From: Stenotrophomonas tumulicola
GTDB taxonomy: Bacteria; Pseudomonadota; Gammaproteobacteria; Xanthomonadales; Xanthomonadaceae
Direction of reading: 5' to 3'
NCBI RefSeq assembly: GCF_014117215.1
Contig: NZ_JACGXS010000001.1
Span: 248,001 to 312,000, forward strand
DNA: 64,000 nucleotides
The notes under the pieces are model-generated. The model saw only the letters and a program-made list of their open reading frames with translations, made no database searches and was not told where the DNA came from. Made by a program: the position numbers and the translations under genes. How positions within the stretch are numbered: the first letter of the stretch is position 1; every line of letters begins with the position of its first letter. Shown piece after piece: positions 36,803 through 48,359 of the stretch.

Positions 36803-37321
36803 ATGTCATTGCGCCGGATCAACGGCTTCACTCTGCTTGAATTGATGGTCACCGTCGCGGTGCTCGCGATCCTGGCCGCCATTGCGTTTCCCAGCTTCCA
36901 AGGCACGCTGCGCTCGAACCGCATGGCAACCACCTCCAACGAGTTGATCGCCGCACTGTCGCTTGCGCGCTCGGAGGCCGTGAAGAACACCCGTGGCGCG
37001 GGCATCTGCGCGTCATCCGCAGGCACTTCCTGCGATGGTCCAACCTGGTCCGGTGGCTGGATGGTGTGGGGCGATACCAACGGCAACGGAGCCTTCGACG
37101 CCGGCGAACCGGTGCTGCGCTTCGCTGAAGGCCGGCCTGCCCTCGAGGGCGTCAGTGGCCAGGACCTGACCATCGCCTTCGATGCGCGCGGTCGCAACCG
37201 TGCCGCTGCCGCGCAGGACATCACCCTGCTTCCCGACGAATGCGGCAACCAGGACCTGCAGCGCAGGTTGACCATATCGCCGACCGGCCAGGTCCGGCTG
37301 CACAAGGAAAAATGCGCATGA
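36803..37321 (+). CDS. fimT: type IV pilus minor pilin, FimT/GspH-like
   Basis: This 172-residue pseudopilin has the prepilin leader MSLRRING followed by FTLLELMVTVAVLAILAAIA. The cleavage site is G/F and Glu is kept at +5. The C-terminal part fits GspH/FimT (SLARSEAVKNTRG). FimT-like pilins can bind DNA in related species. It is first in a compact operon, and its stop overlaps the pilV start by 4 bases. Confidence 0.92.
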   Translation: MSLRRINGFTLLELMVTVAVLAILAAIAFPSFQGTLRSNRMATTSNELIAALSLARSEAVKNTRGAGICASSAGTSCDGPTWSGGWMVWGDTNGNGAFDAGEPVLRFAEGRPALEGVSGQDLTIAFDARGRNRAAAAQDITLLPDECGNQDLQRRLTISPTGQVRLHKEKCA

Positions 37322-37779
37322 GCCCGCGCCGTATGCGAACCCTTGGACACCAGCAGGGCGGCTTCAGCCTGATCGAAGTGATGATCGCCATCCTGGTGCT
37401 CGGTTTCGGCCTGCTTGGGTTCGCCCTGCTGCAGACCATGAACGTGCGCTACGTGCAGAGTGCCAATTACCGGACGCAGGCGACCAACCTGAGTTACGAG
37501 CTGCTGGACCAGATCCGCATCAACCGCGTGGCGGCCTCGTTGTATGCGGGTACCTACGCTGCAACAACCTCCAACTGCGAACCGCCCACGGGAACCCGGA
37601 TCGACAAGGATCAGTTCATGGCTGACTGGCAATGCCGCATGGGCAAGGCCTTGGGTGACGGTGCCAGCGTCACGGTGGCCCGCAACGGCGACGTCATCAG
37701 CGTGGCGGTCAGCTGGGGTGACGAGCGCTGGAATGAAGAAGCGGAAGACACCACGTTCACCGCGAGGACGCGCCTGTGA
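37318..37779 (+). CDS. pilV: type IV pilus minor pilin PilV
   Basis: This 153-residue minor pilin has the leader ending QGG and the N-terminal helix FSLIEVMIAILVLGFGLLG with Glu at +5, followed by the PilV-type SANYRTQATNLSYELLDQIR. The ATG at 37318 is chosen because AAGGAAAA lies at the right distance. An ATG at 37312 is too close. It helps start pilus assembly and ends overlapping pilW. Confidence 0.92.
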   Translation: MSPRRMRTLGHQQGGFSLIEVMIAILVLGFGLLGFALLQTMNVRYVQSANYRTQATNLSYELLDQIRINRVAASLYAGTYAATTSNCEPPTGTRIDKDQFMADWQCRMGKALGDGASVTVARNGDVISVAVSWGDERWNEEAEDTTFTARTRL

Positions 37780-38966
37780 AGCACCGTCAGCCTTCCCCGC
37801 GCATGGACGGACTTTCGCTCATCGAACTGATGATTGCGATGGTCATCGGCCTCATCGTCATGCTGGGCGTGATCCAGGTATTTGCTGCATCGCGTGCTGC
37901 GTACCAGCTGTCCGAAGGGCTGGCGCGCGTGCAGGAAAACAGCCGTTTCGCCATGGATTCGCTGCAGCGTGAGTTGCGCATGGCCGGGCACTTCGGCTGC
38001 GTCAACGACCAGGCGCATACATTGCAGCCGCCCGGCACGCTCAACTCGACGCTGACCGTTGCCGCGCACCCCTCGCTGGATTTCACCCGGTCCATCCAGG
38101 GGTATGAAGCGACCGACACCGCACCGGGCAGCGCGATCACGCTGGCGACGACGCCGGCGACAGGCGGCACGGGCTACAGCCCGGCCTTGCCTGCCGAACT
38201 GGCCAATGCAATGACCAACCGGGTCAATGGCAGCGACATCGTCGCGTTGCGCTACCTGATGCCCGATGGCGTGCCGGTCACTGCCGTGGGCAACAGCGGT
38301 GAAAGGCCATCCTTCGATTTCGACGCCTCCCGCCTGGAGGTGCTGCGCAGCGGCGTGACCACGCCTGGCCTGTTCGGCATAGCAGACTGCCTGTCCGCGA
38401 CGGTGTTCCAGGCCCAGGCGCTGGATCCGGGCGGAAGAATTGTTTTCGACACGGTCGCCTTGAACGGCTCGAACACCTTTACCAGCCTGTACACCACCGG
38501 GCAGGCGATGCTCCATCGCGCGGAGAGCATCGTGTTCTACGTCGGCTACGACGCCGAGACCGGACAGACCTCGCTGTATCGGCTTCGCTTCTCCGCAGAG
38601 CCGGGCGGCGCCCTGCAGGTGGGACCCACCGAGGCGCTGGTGGAAGGCGTGGAGAACATGCAGCTGCTGTATGGGCAGGACCGCGAGCTGACCGCCGTGT
38701 CGCCATCGGGCTACATCGACAGCCAGGGCACGGCAACCGATGTCGAAGCGTCGCTGACGGACACCGCCCAGGGCTGGCGCCGCGTAGGTGCCGTGCAGGT
38801 GGGGCTGGTGATGTCCAGCTCAAGTCCTGCCGCCGCCAAGCAGGCCGAGGGCGATGCCGCCGCACTCAGCGCGCTCGGGGTTACTTTCACCGCGCCCAAC
38901 GATGGCCGCATGCGCGCTGTCTACCAGACCACGGTAGCGCTGCGTAATCGTCTGTATGGCAACTGA
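37776..38966 (+). CDS. pilW: type IV pilus minor pilin PilW
   Basis: This 396-residue minor pilin has the leader ending at MDG and the helix LSLIELMIAMVIGLIVMLG (Glu +5), then the conserved RVQENSRFAMDSLQRELRMAG. The long C-terminal globular part is usual for PilW. GTG start 37776 overlaps the pilV stop. It acts in the inner membrane and pilus tip complex with PilV, PilX and PilY1. Confidence 0.93.
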   Translation: MKHRQPSPRMDGLSLIELMIAMVIGLIVMLGVIQVFAASRAAYQLSEGLARVQENSRFAMDSLQRELRMAGHFGCVNDQAHTLQPPGTLNSTLTVAAHPSLDFTRSIQGYEATDTAPGSAITLATTPATGGTGYSPALPAELANAMTNRVNGSDIVALRYLMPDGVPVTAVGNSGERPSFDFDASRLEVLRSGVTTPGLFGIADCLSATVFQAQALDPGGRIVFDTVALNGSNTFTSLYTTGQAMLHRAESIVFYVGYDAETGQTSLYRLRFSAEPGGALQVGPTEALVEGVENMQLLYGQDRELTAVSPSGYIDSQGTATDVEASLTDTAQGWRRVGAVQVGLVMSSSSPAAAKQAEGDAAALSALGVTFTAPNDGRMRAVYQTTVALRNRLYGN

Positions 38967-38973
38967 GGCAAGC

Positions 38974-39456
38974 ATGGCCATCCGCACACCCAGACATCCT
39001 TCTTCCCGTGCGCAGCGCGGCGCGGTGCTGTACGTCGCGCTGATCATGCTGATCCTGCTTGCCCTGATCGGCATCGCCGGCATGCAGGTGACCGGCATGC
39101 AGGAACGCATGGCGGCCAACTACCTGCGCACCAACCAGGCTTTCCAGAACGCCGAAGCGGATGCGCGCGAGGTGGAAAACACTATCGAGCTTGCGATGAG
39201 CGACACCGGCATCTACGTCGCCGCGCAGGAAGAGTGCAGCCCGACCTACGACCCGCTGACCTGGGCAGATGGCATCAGCCTGGCCACGGCCAGCTATACC
39301 CGGCGGGTGGACAAGTGTTTCGCCGCGTCCAGCCGGCGTATCGGCGAGCGCCAGAACGAAGAAACCGGAAATATCTATCAGGTCACGGCATTGGCCAGTG
39401 ACGATCCCGACAACGCCTCGGCCAGTGCCGTCATCGACACGGTTTTCATTCCATGA
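38974..39456 (+). CDS. pilX: type IV pilus minor pilin PilX
   Basis: This 160-residue minor pilin has the leader ending at QRG and a hydrophobic helix AVLYVALIMLILLALIGIAG. Position +5 is not Glu, as is normal for PilX/GspK-type tip pilins. MQERMAANYLRTNQAFQNAEADAR follows, typical of PilX. The ATG at 38974 fits GAGG 7 bases before. It ends overlapping pilY1 by 4 bases. Confidence 0.92.
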   Translation: MAIRTPRHPSSRAQRGAVLYVALIMLILLALIGIAGMQVTGMQERMAANYLRTNQAFQNAEADAREVENTIELAMSDTGIYVAAQEECSPTYDPLTWADGISLATASYTRRVDKCFAASSRRIGERQNEETGNIYQVTALASDDPDNASASAVIDTVFIP

Positions 39457-42400
39457 CCACCCAGCGTCGCTTCCTTCGTTTGACTTCCTCCACATGGCTG
39501 CGCGCAGGTGCCGCCACCGCCGTGCTTGCCGGCGTGGTCGCCCTGGTGGTGCCGCTGCGTGCAGCGATTGGCGATTACGACATCGCCCAGGAGCCGCTGT
39601 ACACCAAACAGAGCCAGCCACCGTTGATGATGATGGTGATGTCGCGCGACGAACAGCTGTTCAACAAGGCGTACAGCGATTACAGCGACCTGGACGAGGA
39701 TGGCGTCCTCGACACCACGTACCTGGACAAGTTCGAGTACGGCGGTTATTTCGACTCGAAACTCTGCTACACCCATGACGGCAGCGTATTCAAGGCATCC
39801 ATTGCTGCAGCTGGCGCCAACGGACACAGCTGCAACAACCAGTGGTCCGGCAATTTTCTCAACTGGGTGACGATGAGCCGTCTGGATGTAATGCGCAGCG
39901 TGCTGTATGGCGGACAGCGCTCCACGGACGACCCGGGCAAGACGGTGATCGAACGTGCGCAGATCCCCAACGACCTGCATGCATGGGTGAAGGTCTACGG
40001 CGGGCAGGCAGGGCAGAACATCGCTGACTTTACGCCGCTGTCGGGGACTCAGTCGTTCTGCAACGCCACCATCGCGGCCAATGGTGCTCCGTTGATGCGC
40101 GTAGCCAGTGGAAACTGGTCGGAGTGGGCGTCCACGGCAAGCTACCAATGCGGAGTGGCACGCAGTGGCGAAGGCAGCGAGGACACCCCGCGTACCGTGT
40201 CCCCCTACACGGTGCGGGTTGAAGTCTGCGCGCCGGGCAACAACGCCGTCCGCGAGAGCTTCTGCCGCAAGTACAACGACGGCACCACCGATCATTACAA
40301 GCCGGTTGGCGTGCTGCAGAACTACGGTGAAAGCGGGCGCCTGCGCTTCGGCCTGGTGACCGGCACCTACGCCAACCCGCGCGATGGCGGCGTGCTGCGC
40401 CGGAACATCGGCAAGATCGCGGGCAATGGCACCACCTTCTGCGCCGCTGGCGACGAGATCGACCTGTCCACCGGCCAGTTCTGCTACATGAAGAGCAGTA
40501 CCAAGAACGGCGAGGGTGTGATCAACACCATTTCCGCCTTCAAGATCGACCAGTGGAACTGGGGCAGCAACTGGAACGACTGCAACAATTACAGCATCCT
40601 CAACCGCCAGGGGCAGGGCGGTAACGGCAACCTGGCCGACCCCGGTACCGGTGGACAGAAGTGCAGCGCCTGGGGCAATCCGCTCGCGGAAATGTATGCC
40701 GAGGCGCTGCGCTATGTCACAGCGGGTGCCAAGCTGTATGGTGACGGTGGCGATCTCGAAGGCCTGCCTACCGGCGTGGACTGGAAGGATCCGTACCGCA
40801 GCCCGGAAAGCGGCGGCAACTCCTACTGCGCCAGCTGCAACATCCTGGTGATGTCCTCGGGCCTGCCGTCGTTCGACAGCGACAACATCGGTAGCGTGAC
40901 CAACCTGACATCGGCAGTGGCTGCGACCGATGCCATCGGGACGGCGGAAGGCATGATCGGCAAGAGTTTCATGGCGGGCCGCATTGGCGCCACGCCACGC
41001 TATGAGTCGCTCAGCACCCATGAGGACATCTGCGAGGCCCATCCGATCAGCAAGCTGAGCGACGTGCGCGGCATTTGCCCGGACATTCCTTCGATGGAAG
41101 GCAGCTTCATGCTGGCCGGCCTGTCCAAGGCAGCAGCGGAAACCGACCTGCGGCCGGGCGTCCAGGGCAAGCCGGCCGATTACAAGGTCACCGCGACCAC
41201 CTACACCGTCGCGATGGCCGAGAACCTGCCAAAATTCGAACTGAATGTCGGCGGGGCCAAGATCGGCCTCTCGCCGTTGTGCCAGGCAAACAACACCGGC
41301 ACGGCAGGCATCGACTCCAGCGGCTGGCGCAGTTGCTTCCTGGGCTCGGTGGGCATCGGTACCAAGACCTCCTCGGTTTCGCCCAACTACGTGTATGGCC
41401 GCCCCTACAAGAACGACGGCAGTGCGGGCAGCTTCTCGCTGGTCTGGGAGGATTCGCTGTGGGGCAACGACCATGACAACGACGTGGTCACCATGCTCAG
41501 CTACTGCGTCGGTGCGGCATGCCACGATGCGATCAGCGGGTTCCAGAACATCTGCTGGCGGGCCGGCAATGACGGGGTATGCAACAGCGAGCGGATCAAC
41601 GGCACCATCGGTGCCGATGAAGTGCTGGTACGCATAGAGAACCTGTCCGCCTACGCCGGTAATGCGATGCTCACCGGTTACACCATCACCGGTTCCGATG
41701 CAGCTGCCCCGGTACAGCGGTTGGCGCTGCGTCCAGGCAACAGCAATGGCTCGGTGCTGACGGTTACGGCCAATCCGCCGAGCAACTGGGGCAGGGCCAT
41801 CGTCAAGAAGTTCAAGGCCTCCAGCGGCGCGGCGGGCCAGCTCGAAAGCCCGCTGTGGTACGCCGCCAAGTACGGTGTGCCGGAAGGCAAGAAGTGGGAC
41901 AGCAAGCAGGCCGGTGTGCCGGACAACTATTTCCTGGCGCGCAACCCGACCAAGCTCAAGGAAGCACTGGAAGGCATCTTCAACAGTGCAGCCGAGGGCG
42001 ACGCGCCGGTCGGCGGCAGCGGCACGGGCGCACGCATCAGCACCGGCTCGTTCACCGTCTCATCGCACTTCAGCGTGCCGCAGGGATCCTACGACTGGAC
42101 GGGTGATGTCATCGCCACCCAGGTCACCACCGATGGCAGCGACGGCACGGAACTGTGGCGCGCATCCAGCCGCATCGCCAGTTCCACCCGCCGCATCTAC
42201 ATGGCCACCGAACCGACCGCCACGTCCAATGACGGCACGGTGACCGCAGCGAAGGTTGCGGAATTCCTGGCGACCAATATCCCCGGCCGGGACGACAACG
42301 AAAAGCTCGCGGTGATGGGTTTCAGCGCATCCATTCCGGAATGGTTTGCCGGAAAAACATCGACCAACCTGGTGAACTACCTGCGCGGTGCACCCATCAG

Positions 42401-44057
42401 CGGCTTGCGGACGCGCTCGACCCCATTGGGCGACATCGTCAACTCCACCACCGAGATCGTCTCCAATCGCGACGATTACGGTTATGCCACCTGGTCTACT
42501 TACAGCACGACGTGGAAGCAGGCCCTGGGTACCTCGTACAGGACGTTCCTGGAGGGCAAGCGCGGCACTGGCGGCCCGCCGACGATGGTCTATGTCGGCG
42601 CGAACGACGGCATGATGCATGGCTTCAACGCCTCCGACTCACCATCGGGCGGCAATGAGGAGCTGGCATTCGTTCCCTCGACGTCGCTGCAGCACATCGG
42701 CGAACTGGCCAATCCGAAGTACGGCCACCGCTACTATGTCGATGGTCCGTTGACCTCGTCGGATGTCTACTACGGCAACGACTGGCATACGGTGCTGGTG
42801 GGAACCACCGGCGGCGGCGGTGCCAGCCAGGCACCGAATGCGGCAGCGGCGGGCAACGGTTCGGTATTCGCGCTGGACGTCGGTAATCCGTCCGGTTTCG
42901 ATGCCAGCAAGGTCCTGTGGGAAGTGTCGGGCCAGACCGAATCCGATCTGGGTTTCGTGCTGGGCAAGCCTTCCATCGTGCCACTCACGGGCACGGCCGT
43001 CGGGGCGCAGCCACGCTTTGTCGCCCTGTTCGGAAATGGCGTGAACTCTACCAGCGGCAAGGCCGCGCTGTACGTGGTCGATATCCAGACCGGCCAGGTA
43101 CTGCGGAAGATCAGCCCGGCAGGGTCGGGCTACGCCAACCGCAATGGACTGATCAACATCGCCCCGGTGGCATTGAAGAACAACGATGGCATCACCGATA
43201 CCGTGTACGGCGGTGACATGCAGGGCAACCTGTGGAAGTTCGACCTGTCCGATACCAACCCGGCGAACTGGAAGGTGGCCCTGGATGGTGCTCCGCTGTT
43301 CACCGCCAGGCGGGGGGAAGCGCAGCAGCCGATAATGAGTGGCATCGAGGTATCCAGTGGCCCGGGCGGCGGCGTCAGCCTGTTCTTCGGCACGGGGCAG
43401 TACTTCGCTGCCGACGACAACCAGGTCAGCAGCACCTCGCCGGTGCAGACGCTGTATGGCGTGTGGGATGACCTGAGGACAGCGATAGGGGGCCGGGCCA
43501 ACCTTGTCGAACAGACCATCAGCAGCACCACCTCCAGTGGCGGTTACGACATCCGTAATGTCAGCCGTAACAATGTGAGCTACACGACCAGCCGCGGCTG
43601 GTACGTGGACCTGGTCGTTGACGGTACGGTCGAAGGTGAGCGCTTCGTCGGCAACCCCAATATCCAGAACGGCAGCGTGTTCTTCACCAGCTATGTGCCG
43701 GGCACGGCCATCTGCGGTAGCGGTGGCGGTACCAACTGGCTGTATGGGCTCAACCTGCTGACCGGTGGTGGGGCCATGTCCGGGTTGAGCCCTGAGATCG
43801 GTGGCGAATCGCTGTGCACCGGCGAATGCGGTGCGGTGGCGTTGTCCAAGGGGGGCGACCGTGGGCAGGGCCCGCCGGTGAAGGACACCAGCATCTTCGT
43901 GCCCAAACTGACGCCGTGTGATCCCAATACCGCAGGTTGTACGGTCGAAGATGCACTGAAAGCCGACCAGTGCACCTTCGTCCTGCGCGCGCCGGGTGCC
44001 GATGCCATGTTCATGCCCCGTCCCTGCGGCCGGCAATCCTGGCGGCAGATCCGATGA
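39453..44057 (+). CDS. pilY1: type IV pilus tip adhesin/assembly protein PilY1
   Basis: This 1534-residue exported protein has a hydrophobic N-terminal signal/anchor (about 15-38). The N-terminal half is divergent, without a clear vWA MIDAS motif. A calcium-loop-like D-x-D-x-D-G-x-x-D lies at 79-87. The C-terminal half is the PilC/PilY1 beta-propeller (about 900-1450), with the site [23 protein letters not shown] near 1241-1265, matching the calcium-binding region of Pseudomonas PilY1. It caps the pilus with the minor pilins and counters retraction. It is coupled to pilX. Confidence 0.93.
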   Translation: MTTQRRFLRLTSSTWLRAGAATAVLAGVVALVVPLRAAIGDYDIAQEPLYTKQSQPPLMMMVMSRDEQLFNKAYSDYSDLDEDGVLDTTYLDKFEYGGYFDSKLCYTHDGSVFKASIAAAGANGHSCNNQWSGNFLNWVTMSRLDVMRSVLYGGQRSTDDPGKTVIERAQIPNDLHAWVKVYGGQAGQNIADFTPLSGTQSFCNATIAANGAPLMRVASGNWSEWASTASYQCGVARSGEGSEDTPRTVSPYTVRVEVCAPGNNAVRESFCRKYNDGTTDHYKPVGVLQNYGESGRLRFGLVTGTYANPRDGGVLRRNIGKIAGNGTTFCAAGDEIDLSTGQFCYMKSSTKNGEGVINTISAFKIDQWNWGSNWNDCNNYSILNRQGQGGNGNLADPGTGGQKCSAWGNPLAEMYAEALRYVTAGAKLYGDGGDLEGLPTGVDWKDPYRSPESGGNSYCASCNILVMSSGLPSFDSDNIGSVTNLTSAVAATDAIGTAEGMIGKSFMAGRIGATPRYESLSTHEDICEAHPISKLSDVRGICPDIPSMEGSFMLAGLSKAAAETDLRPGVQGKPADYKVTATTYTVAMAENLPKFELNVGGAKIGLSPLCQANNTGTAGIDSSGWRSCFLGSVGIGTKTSSVSPNYVYGRPYKNDGSAGSFSLVWEDSLWGNDHDNDVVTMLSYCVGAACHDAISGFQNICWRAGNDGVCNSERINGTIGADEVLVRIENLSAYAGNAMLTGYTITGSDAAAPVQRLALRPGNSNGSVLTVTANPPSNWGRAIVKKFKASSGAAGQLESPLWYAAKYGVPEGKKWDSKQAGVPDNYFLARNPTKLKEALEGIFNSAAEGDAPVGGSGTGARISTGSFTVSSHFSVPQGSYDWTGDVIATQVTTDGSDGTELWRASSRIASSTRRIYMATEPTATSNDGTVTAAKVAEFLATNIPGRDDNEKLAVMGFSASIPEWFAGKTSTNLVNYLRGAPISGLRTRSTPLGDIVNSTTEIVSNRDDYGYATWSTYSTTWKQALGTSYRTFLEGKRGTGGPPTMVYVGANDGMMHGFNASDSPSGGNEELAFVPSTSLQHIGELANPKYGHRYYVDGPLTSSDVYYGNDWHTVLVGTTGGGGASQAPNAAAAGNGSVFALDVGNPSGFDASKVLWEVSGQTESDLGFVLGKPSIVPLTGTAVGAQPRFVALFGNGVNSTSGKAALYVVDIQTGQVLRKISPAGSGYANRNGLINIAPVALKNNDGITDTVYGGDMQGNLWKFDLSDTNPANWKVALDGAPLFTARRGEAQQPIMSGIEVSSGPGGGVSLFFGTGQYFAADDNQVSSTSPVQTLYGVWDDLRTAIGGRANLVEQTISSTTSSGGYDIRNVSRNNVSYTTSRGWYVDLVVDGTVEGERFVGNPNIQNGSVFFTSYVPGTAICGSGGGTNWLYGLNLLTGGGAMSGLSPEIGGESLCTGECGAVALSKGGDRGQGPPVKDTSIFVPKLTPCDPNTAGCTVEDALKADQCTFVLRAPGADAMFMPRPCGRQSWRQIR

Positions 44058-44080
44058 TCCCTTCCACGTCGAGGTTTTCC

Positions 44081-44494
44081 ATGCAGATGCCGCCATCCCG
44101 ACAGGGCCAGCGTGGCTTCACCCTGATCGAGCTGATGATCGTGGTGGCCGTGGTGGCGATCCTTGCCGCCATAGCATTTCCCTCCTACCAGGAACATGTG
44201 CGCAAGTCCCGCCGTGCCCAGGCCAAGGCCGACCTGATCGAACTTACGCAGCAGCTGGAACGCCATCACACCGTGCAGAACACCTACGCCGGCCTGACCC
44301 TTCCGTTTAGCCAGTCGCCGCGCGATGGCACGTCGCACTACGCGCTCTCCTTCGATGGCACCCCGGATGGCAGTACCTTCAAGCTGCAGGCGGTGCCGGG
44401 CGGGGCACAGGAAAAGGACACGTGCGGCACGCTGACACTGGACCAGGCCGGGCGGAAAACGCCTGCGGCCAGCAGCGTGGAGGGGTGCTGGTAG
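44081..44494 (+). CDS. pilE: type IV pilin-like protein PilE
   Basis: This 137-residue pilin-like protein has a short leader ending QRG, then [33 protein letters not shown] (Glu +5). The C-terminal part has only two cysteines (KDTCGT and EGCW), a likely disulfide D-region, and ends PilE-like. ATG 44081 is chosen because GAGG is 6 bases upstream. An earlier ATG at 44054 overlaps the pilY1 stop but would give an unusually long leader. It is the last gene of the operon. Confidence 0.9.
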   Translation: MQMPPSRQGQRGFTLIELMIVVAVVAILAAIAFPSYQEHVRKSRRAQAKADLIELTQQLERHHTVQNTYAGLTLPFSQSPRDGTSHYALSFDGTPDGSTFKLQAVPGGAQEKDTCGTLTLDQAGRKTPAASSVEGCW

Positions 44495-44522
44495 GGCACC
44501 CCGGCAGCGGTGCATCGGAGGC

Positions 44523-44552
44523 TTGCAAGGGGCGCTTGTTGTTGGCTAGAAT
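44523..44552 (+). promoter_or_regulatory. tRNA-Asn promoter
   Basis: TTGCAA (44523-44528), 18 bases, then TAGAAT (44547-44552). The tRNA begins 11 bases later. Confidence 0.6.
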
Positions 44553-44562
44553 GCGCACCCCC

Positions 44563-44639
44563 GCCCGAATAGCTCAGCCGGTTAGAGCACTTGACTGTTA
44601 ATCAGGGGGTCGTTGGTTCGAGTCCAACTTCGGGCGCCA
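44563..44639 (+). tRNA. tRNA-Asn (GTT)
   Basis: A complete 77-base cloverleaf with CCA encoded: acceptor GCCCGAA/TTCGGGC, anticodon loop CTGTTAA giving GTT, and T-arm GGTTCGAGTCC. It lies directly after the pil operon. Confidence 0.95.
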
Positions 44640-44651
44640 GATCCTGCAAAG

Positions 44652-44680
44652 GCCGCGAGAAATCGCGGCTTTTGCTTTTT
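44652..44680 (+). terminator. terminator after tRNA-Asn
   Basis: GCCGCGA (44652-44658), a GAAA tetraloop, TCGCGGC (44663-44669) and TTTTGCTTTTT. It also lies just beyond the stop of the minus-strand FimT-like gene. Confidence 0.85.
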
Positions 44681-44690
44681 CGTTTCCGCG

Positions 44691-45236
44691 TCATTTTCCC
44701 TTGCAGGGCATCGGCCGATTCGGCCGTTCGCTGCGGATGCGCCCGGGAACACTGACCATCACCTTGCTGTGCAGCTGTCCGTCCAGGCACACGCGGATGG
44801 TCTGGTTGGTCCCGGCGCCGCGGCCATCGGCACGGAACTGAATGCGGGGCTTCAGGGTGCTCTGGACCGTCCGTACCTCCGAGGGCCGGCGCTGCTCCAC
44901 CAGCAGCAGCTCGGTGGGTAGCGGGTCTGCCCGCGATCCGGGTGGAACCGGGTAGAGCAGCCAACCCCGGCTCCAGTCCTTGCCGCAGGTGACGCCATCG
45001 TCGCTGGGGCATGCCTCGATGCGCTGCTGCCGTGTGATCGCCGTGCTCCGGGCGGTGGCCAGCAGGGATTGCAACTGCATGCGCAGGCTGTCGGCGCGGG
45101 TGCGGGCGAGGGCGCCACGCAGCGAAGGCAGCGCCAGTGCGCTGAGGATCGCCAGGATGCAGGTGGCGACAACCAACTGCACCAGCCCGAACCCCCTCGG
45201 CTGCGGACAGCACTGGCACTTGCGCGATCTGTTCAT
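44691..45236 (-). CDS. orphan FimT/GspH-like pseudopilin with Gln at +5
   Basis: This 181-residue pilin-like protein has a leader of 15 residues (with CQCC at 7-10) ending R-G, then FGLVQLVVATCILAILSALALPSL. The +5 residue is Gln20, where FimT/GspH pilins normally have Glu. The C-terminal part fits the GspH fold. The ATG ending at 45236 has AGGGG upstream. It is separate from and opposite to the pil operon, 200 bp away, and divergent from uvrB. It may be an accessory pilin, possibly for DNA uptake. Confidence 0.8.
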   Translation of the reverse strand: MNRSRKCQCCPQPRGFGLVQLVVATCILAILSALALPSLRGALARTRADSLRMQLQSLLATARSTAITRQQRIEACPSDDGVTCGKDWSRGWLLYPVPPGSRADPLPTELLLVEQRRPSEVRTVQSTLKPRIQFRADGRGAGTNQTIRVCLDGQLHSKVMVSVPGRIRSERPNRPMPCKGK

Positions 45237-45349
45237 GGGGCCCCTGATGTCTGGCTCCATGATCCGGGGTGACATCACCTCCACCCATCGTCGGCAAGGA
45301 AGCCAGGGTATGGGGATTCCCCTCAACCGACCGTCACCCATCCCCCCGC

Positions 45350-45355
45350 TATAAT
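45350..45355 (+). promoter_or_regulatory. uvrB -10 element
   Basis: A perfect TATAAT lies 25 bases before the uvrB start. No clear -35 and no recognisable LexA box were found near it. Confidence 0.55.
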
Positions 45356-45380
45356 GACCACCCCGGGAACTGGCAGCACC

Positions 45381-47414
<2,034 letters not shown>

Positions 47415-47459
47415 TCAGGTCGGCTGAACGATAGCGCCTGCGATTTCTTCACAAAACTA

Positions 47460-47488
47460 TTGCGCTTGGTCGATGTCCTCCGTAATAT
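47460..47488 (+). promoter_or_regulatory. tRNA-Val promoter
   Basis: TTGCGC (47460-47465), 17 bases, TAATAT (47483-47488). Confidence 0.55.
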
Positions 47489-47533
47489 ACGCGGCCTGCA
47501 CCGGCGCATTCGCAGCGGGGCAGGAGACAAAAC

Positions 47534-47608
47534 GGGCGGTTAGCTCAGCGGTAGAGCACTACCTTGACATGGTAGGGGTCACAGGTTCGAACCCTGTACC
47601 GCCCACCA
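47534..47608 (+). tRNA. tRNA-Val (GAC)
   Basis: A 75-base cloverleaf with encoded CCA: acceptor GGGCGGT/ACCGCCC, anticodon loop TTGACAT giving GAC, and T-arm AGGTTCGAACC. Confidence 0.95.
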
Positions 47609-47630
47609 CTTCCAACGAAGTGGATATACG

Positions 47631-47660
47631 AAAAAGGCCAGCCATCGCGCTGGCTTTTTT
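47631..47660 (+). terminator. terminator after tRNA-Val
   Basis: AAAAAGGCCAGC, a 6-base loop, then GCTGGCTTTTTT. It is bidirectional in form. Confidence 0.85.
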
Positions 47661-47917
47661 GTGCCCGGTGCTTTTGTAGTGTCGAGCCATGCTCGACTGC
47701 TCTTGCCAGTTGTCCGTCCCGATCGACCAATGCAGCTTCCGATGATGGAGCTGCAGCAGGATGCCATACACGACCTGCCGCTCCACTTCGTGCAGAAACT
47801 GGAGCAGATGCTGGCCAAGCGCCAGGCGTCGATGCGGTTCGCGCGTGATCGATGGGGTGCGGCGACGGGCATGGCCCGTCGCTACCAATTTACGTGGGAC
47901 GAGCAGGCCGCGGTGGC
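47661..47917. other. gap with two GTAG-type repeats and a coding-like remnant
   Basis: Two repeat elements are present: 47676-47699 (GTAGTGTCGAGCCATGCTCGAC) and 47863-47885 (CGACGGGCATGGCCCGTCGCTAC). Between them a plus-strand frame from ATG 47730 (MQLPMMELQQDAIHDLPLH) has strongly GC-rich third positions for about 45 codons and then reads into the second repeat. There is no ribosome-binding site. It may be the remnant of a gene broken by the repeat, but this is weak. Confidence 0.35.
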
Positions 47918-48235
47918 TCAGCCCGTCGCGAAGGCCTGGCGCAGGCTGTGCAGGGAGTCCTGCCGGCATGTGGTGGCGCAGTCTTCGCCCATCTTGAATT
48001 CCTGCAGGCGCATGCCGACCAGGGTCAGTGACAGCGCATAGCTGCTGCCGGAGGCGTGGCGCGCGTTGCTGATGGCGTGGCGTGCCAATGCGTCGACGTG
48101 CGCGCGATCCGGCAGCAAGCCGAGGTAGGCGCGTTCGGCGCTGTCCAGGTCGGGGGCCATCAGGACGGCATGCGGGTCGTGCAGGGCAGAGAGCTGGGCG
48201 GGCGCGGTGCTGGCCGGGGGGAGGAGGGCATCCAT
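47918..48235 (-). CDS. hypothetical protein beside a two-component system
   Basis: This 105-residue soluble protein was not recognised. It has an Ala/Pro-rich start, a helical-looking middle (AERAYLGLLPDRAHVDALARHAI), and two cysteines in GEDCATTCRQD. The ATG ending at 48235 has only a weak Shine-Dalgarno. It is divergent from the response-regulator gene with a shared 124-bp promoter gap, so it could be a target of that system. Confidence 0.5.
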   Translation of the reverse strand: MDALLPPASTAPAQLSALHDPHAVLMAPDLDSAERAYLGLLPDRAHVDALARHAISNARHASGSSYALSLTLVGMRLQEFKMGEDCATTCRQDSLHSLRQAFATG

Positions 48236-48359
48236 GGCGTCGTCTGGCTCGTTGCAGAAGCGGTCAGTGCAGGTTGCGCCTTCAACATTGTCGGAACATT
48301 GCCGCAGCCCGGCCGGGCTTATCATCGACACAACTTTCCTGCTGACTACCGGTTTCCTC

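Noticed and set aside
36511..36840. A plus-strand ORF with nine-residue MARRYGQPG repeats
   Set aside because: The repeats come from the 27-bp GTAG-derived array. There is no Shine-Dalgarno, it enters the fimT start region, and the units differ in ways that track the DNA palindrome rather than protein.
45237..45380. LexA box before uvrB
   Set aside because: No palindrome resembling known LexA sites was found around the TATAAT.
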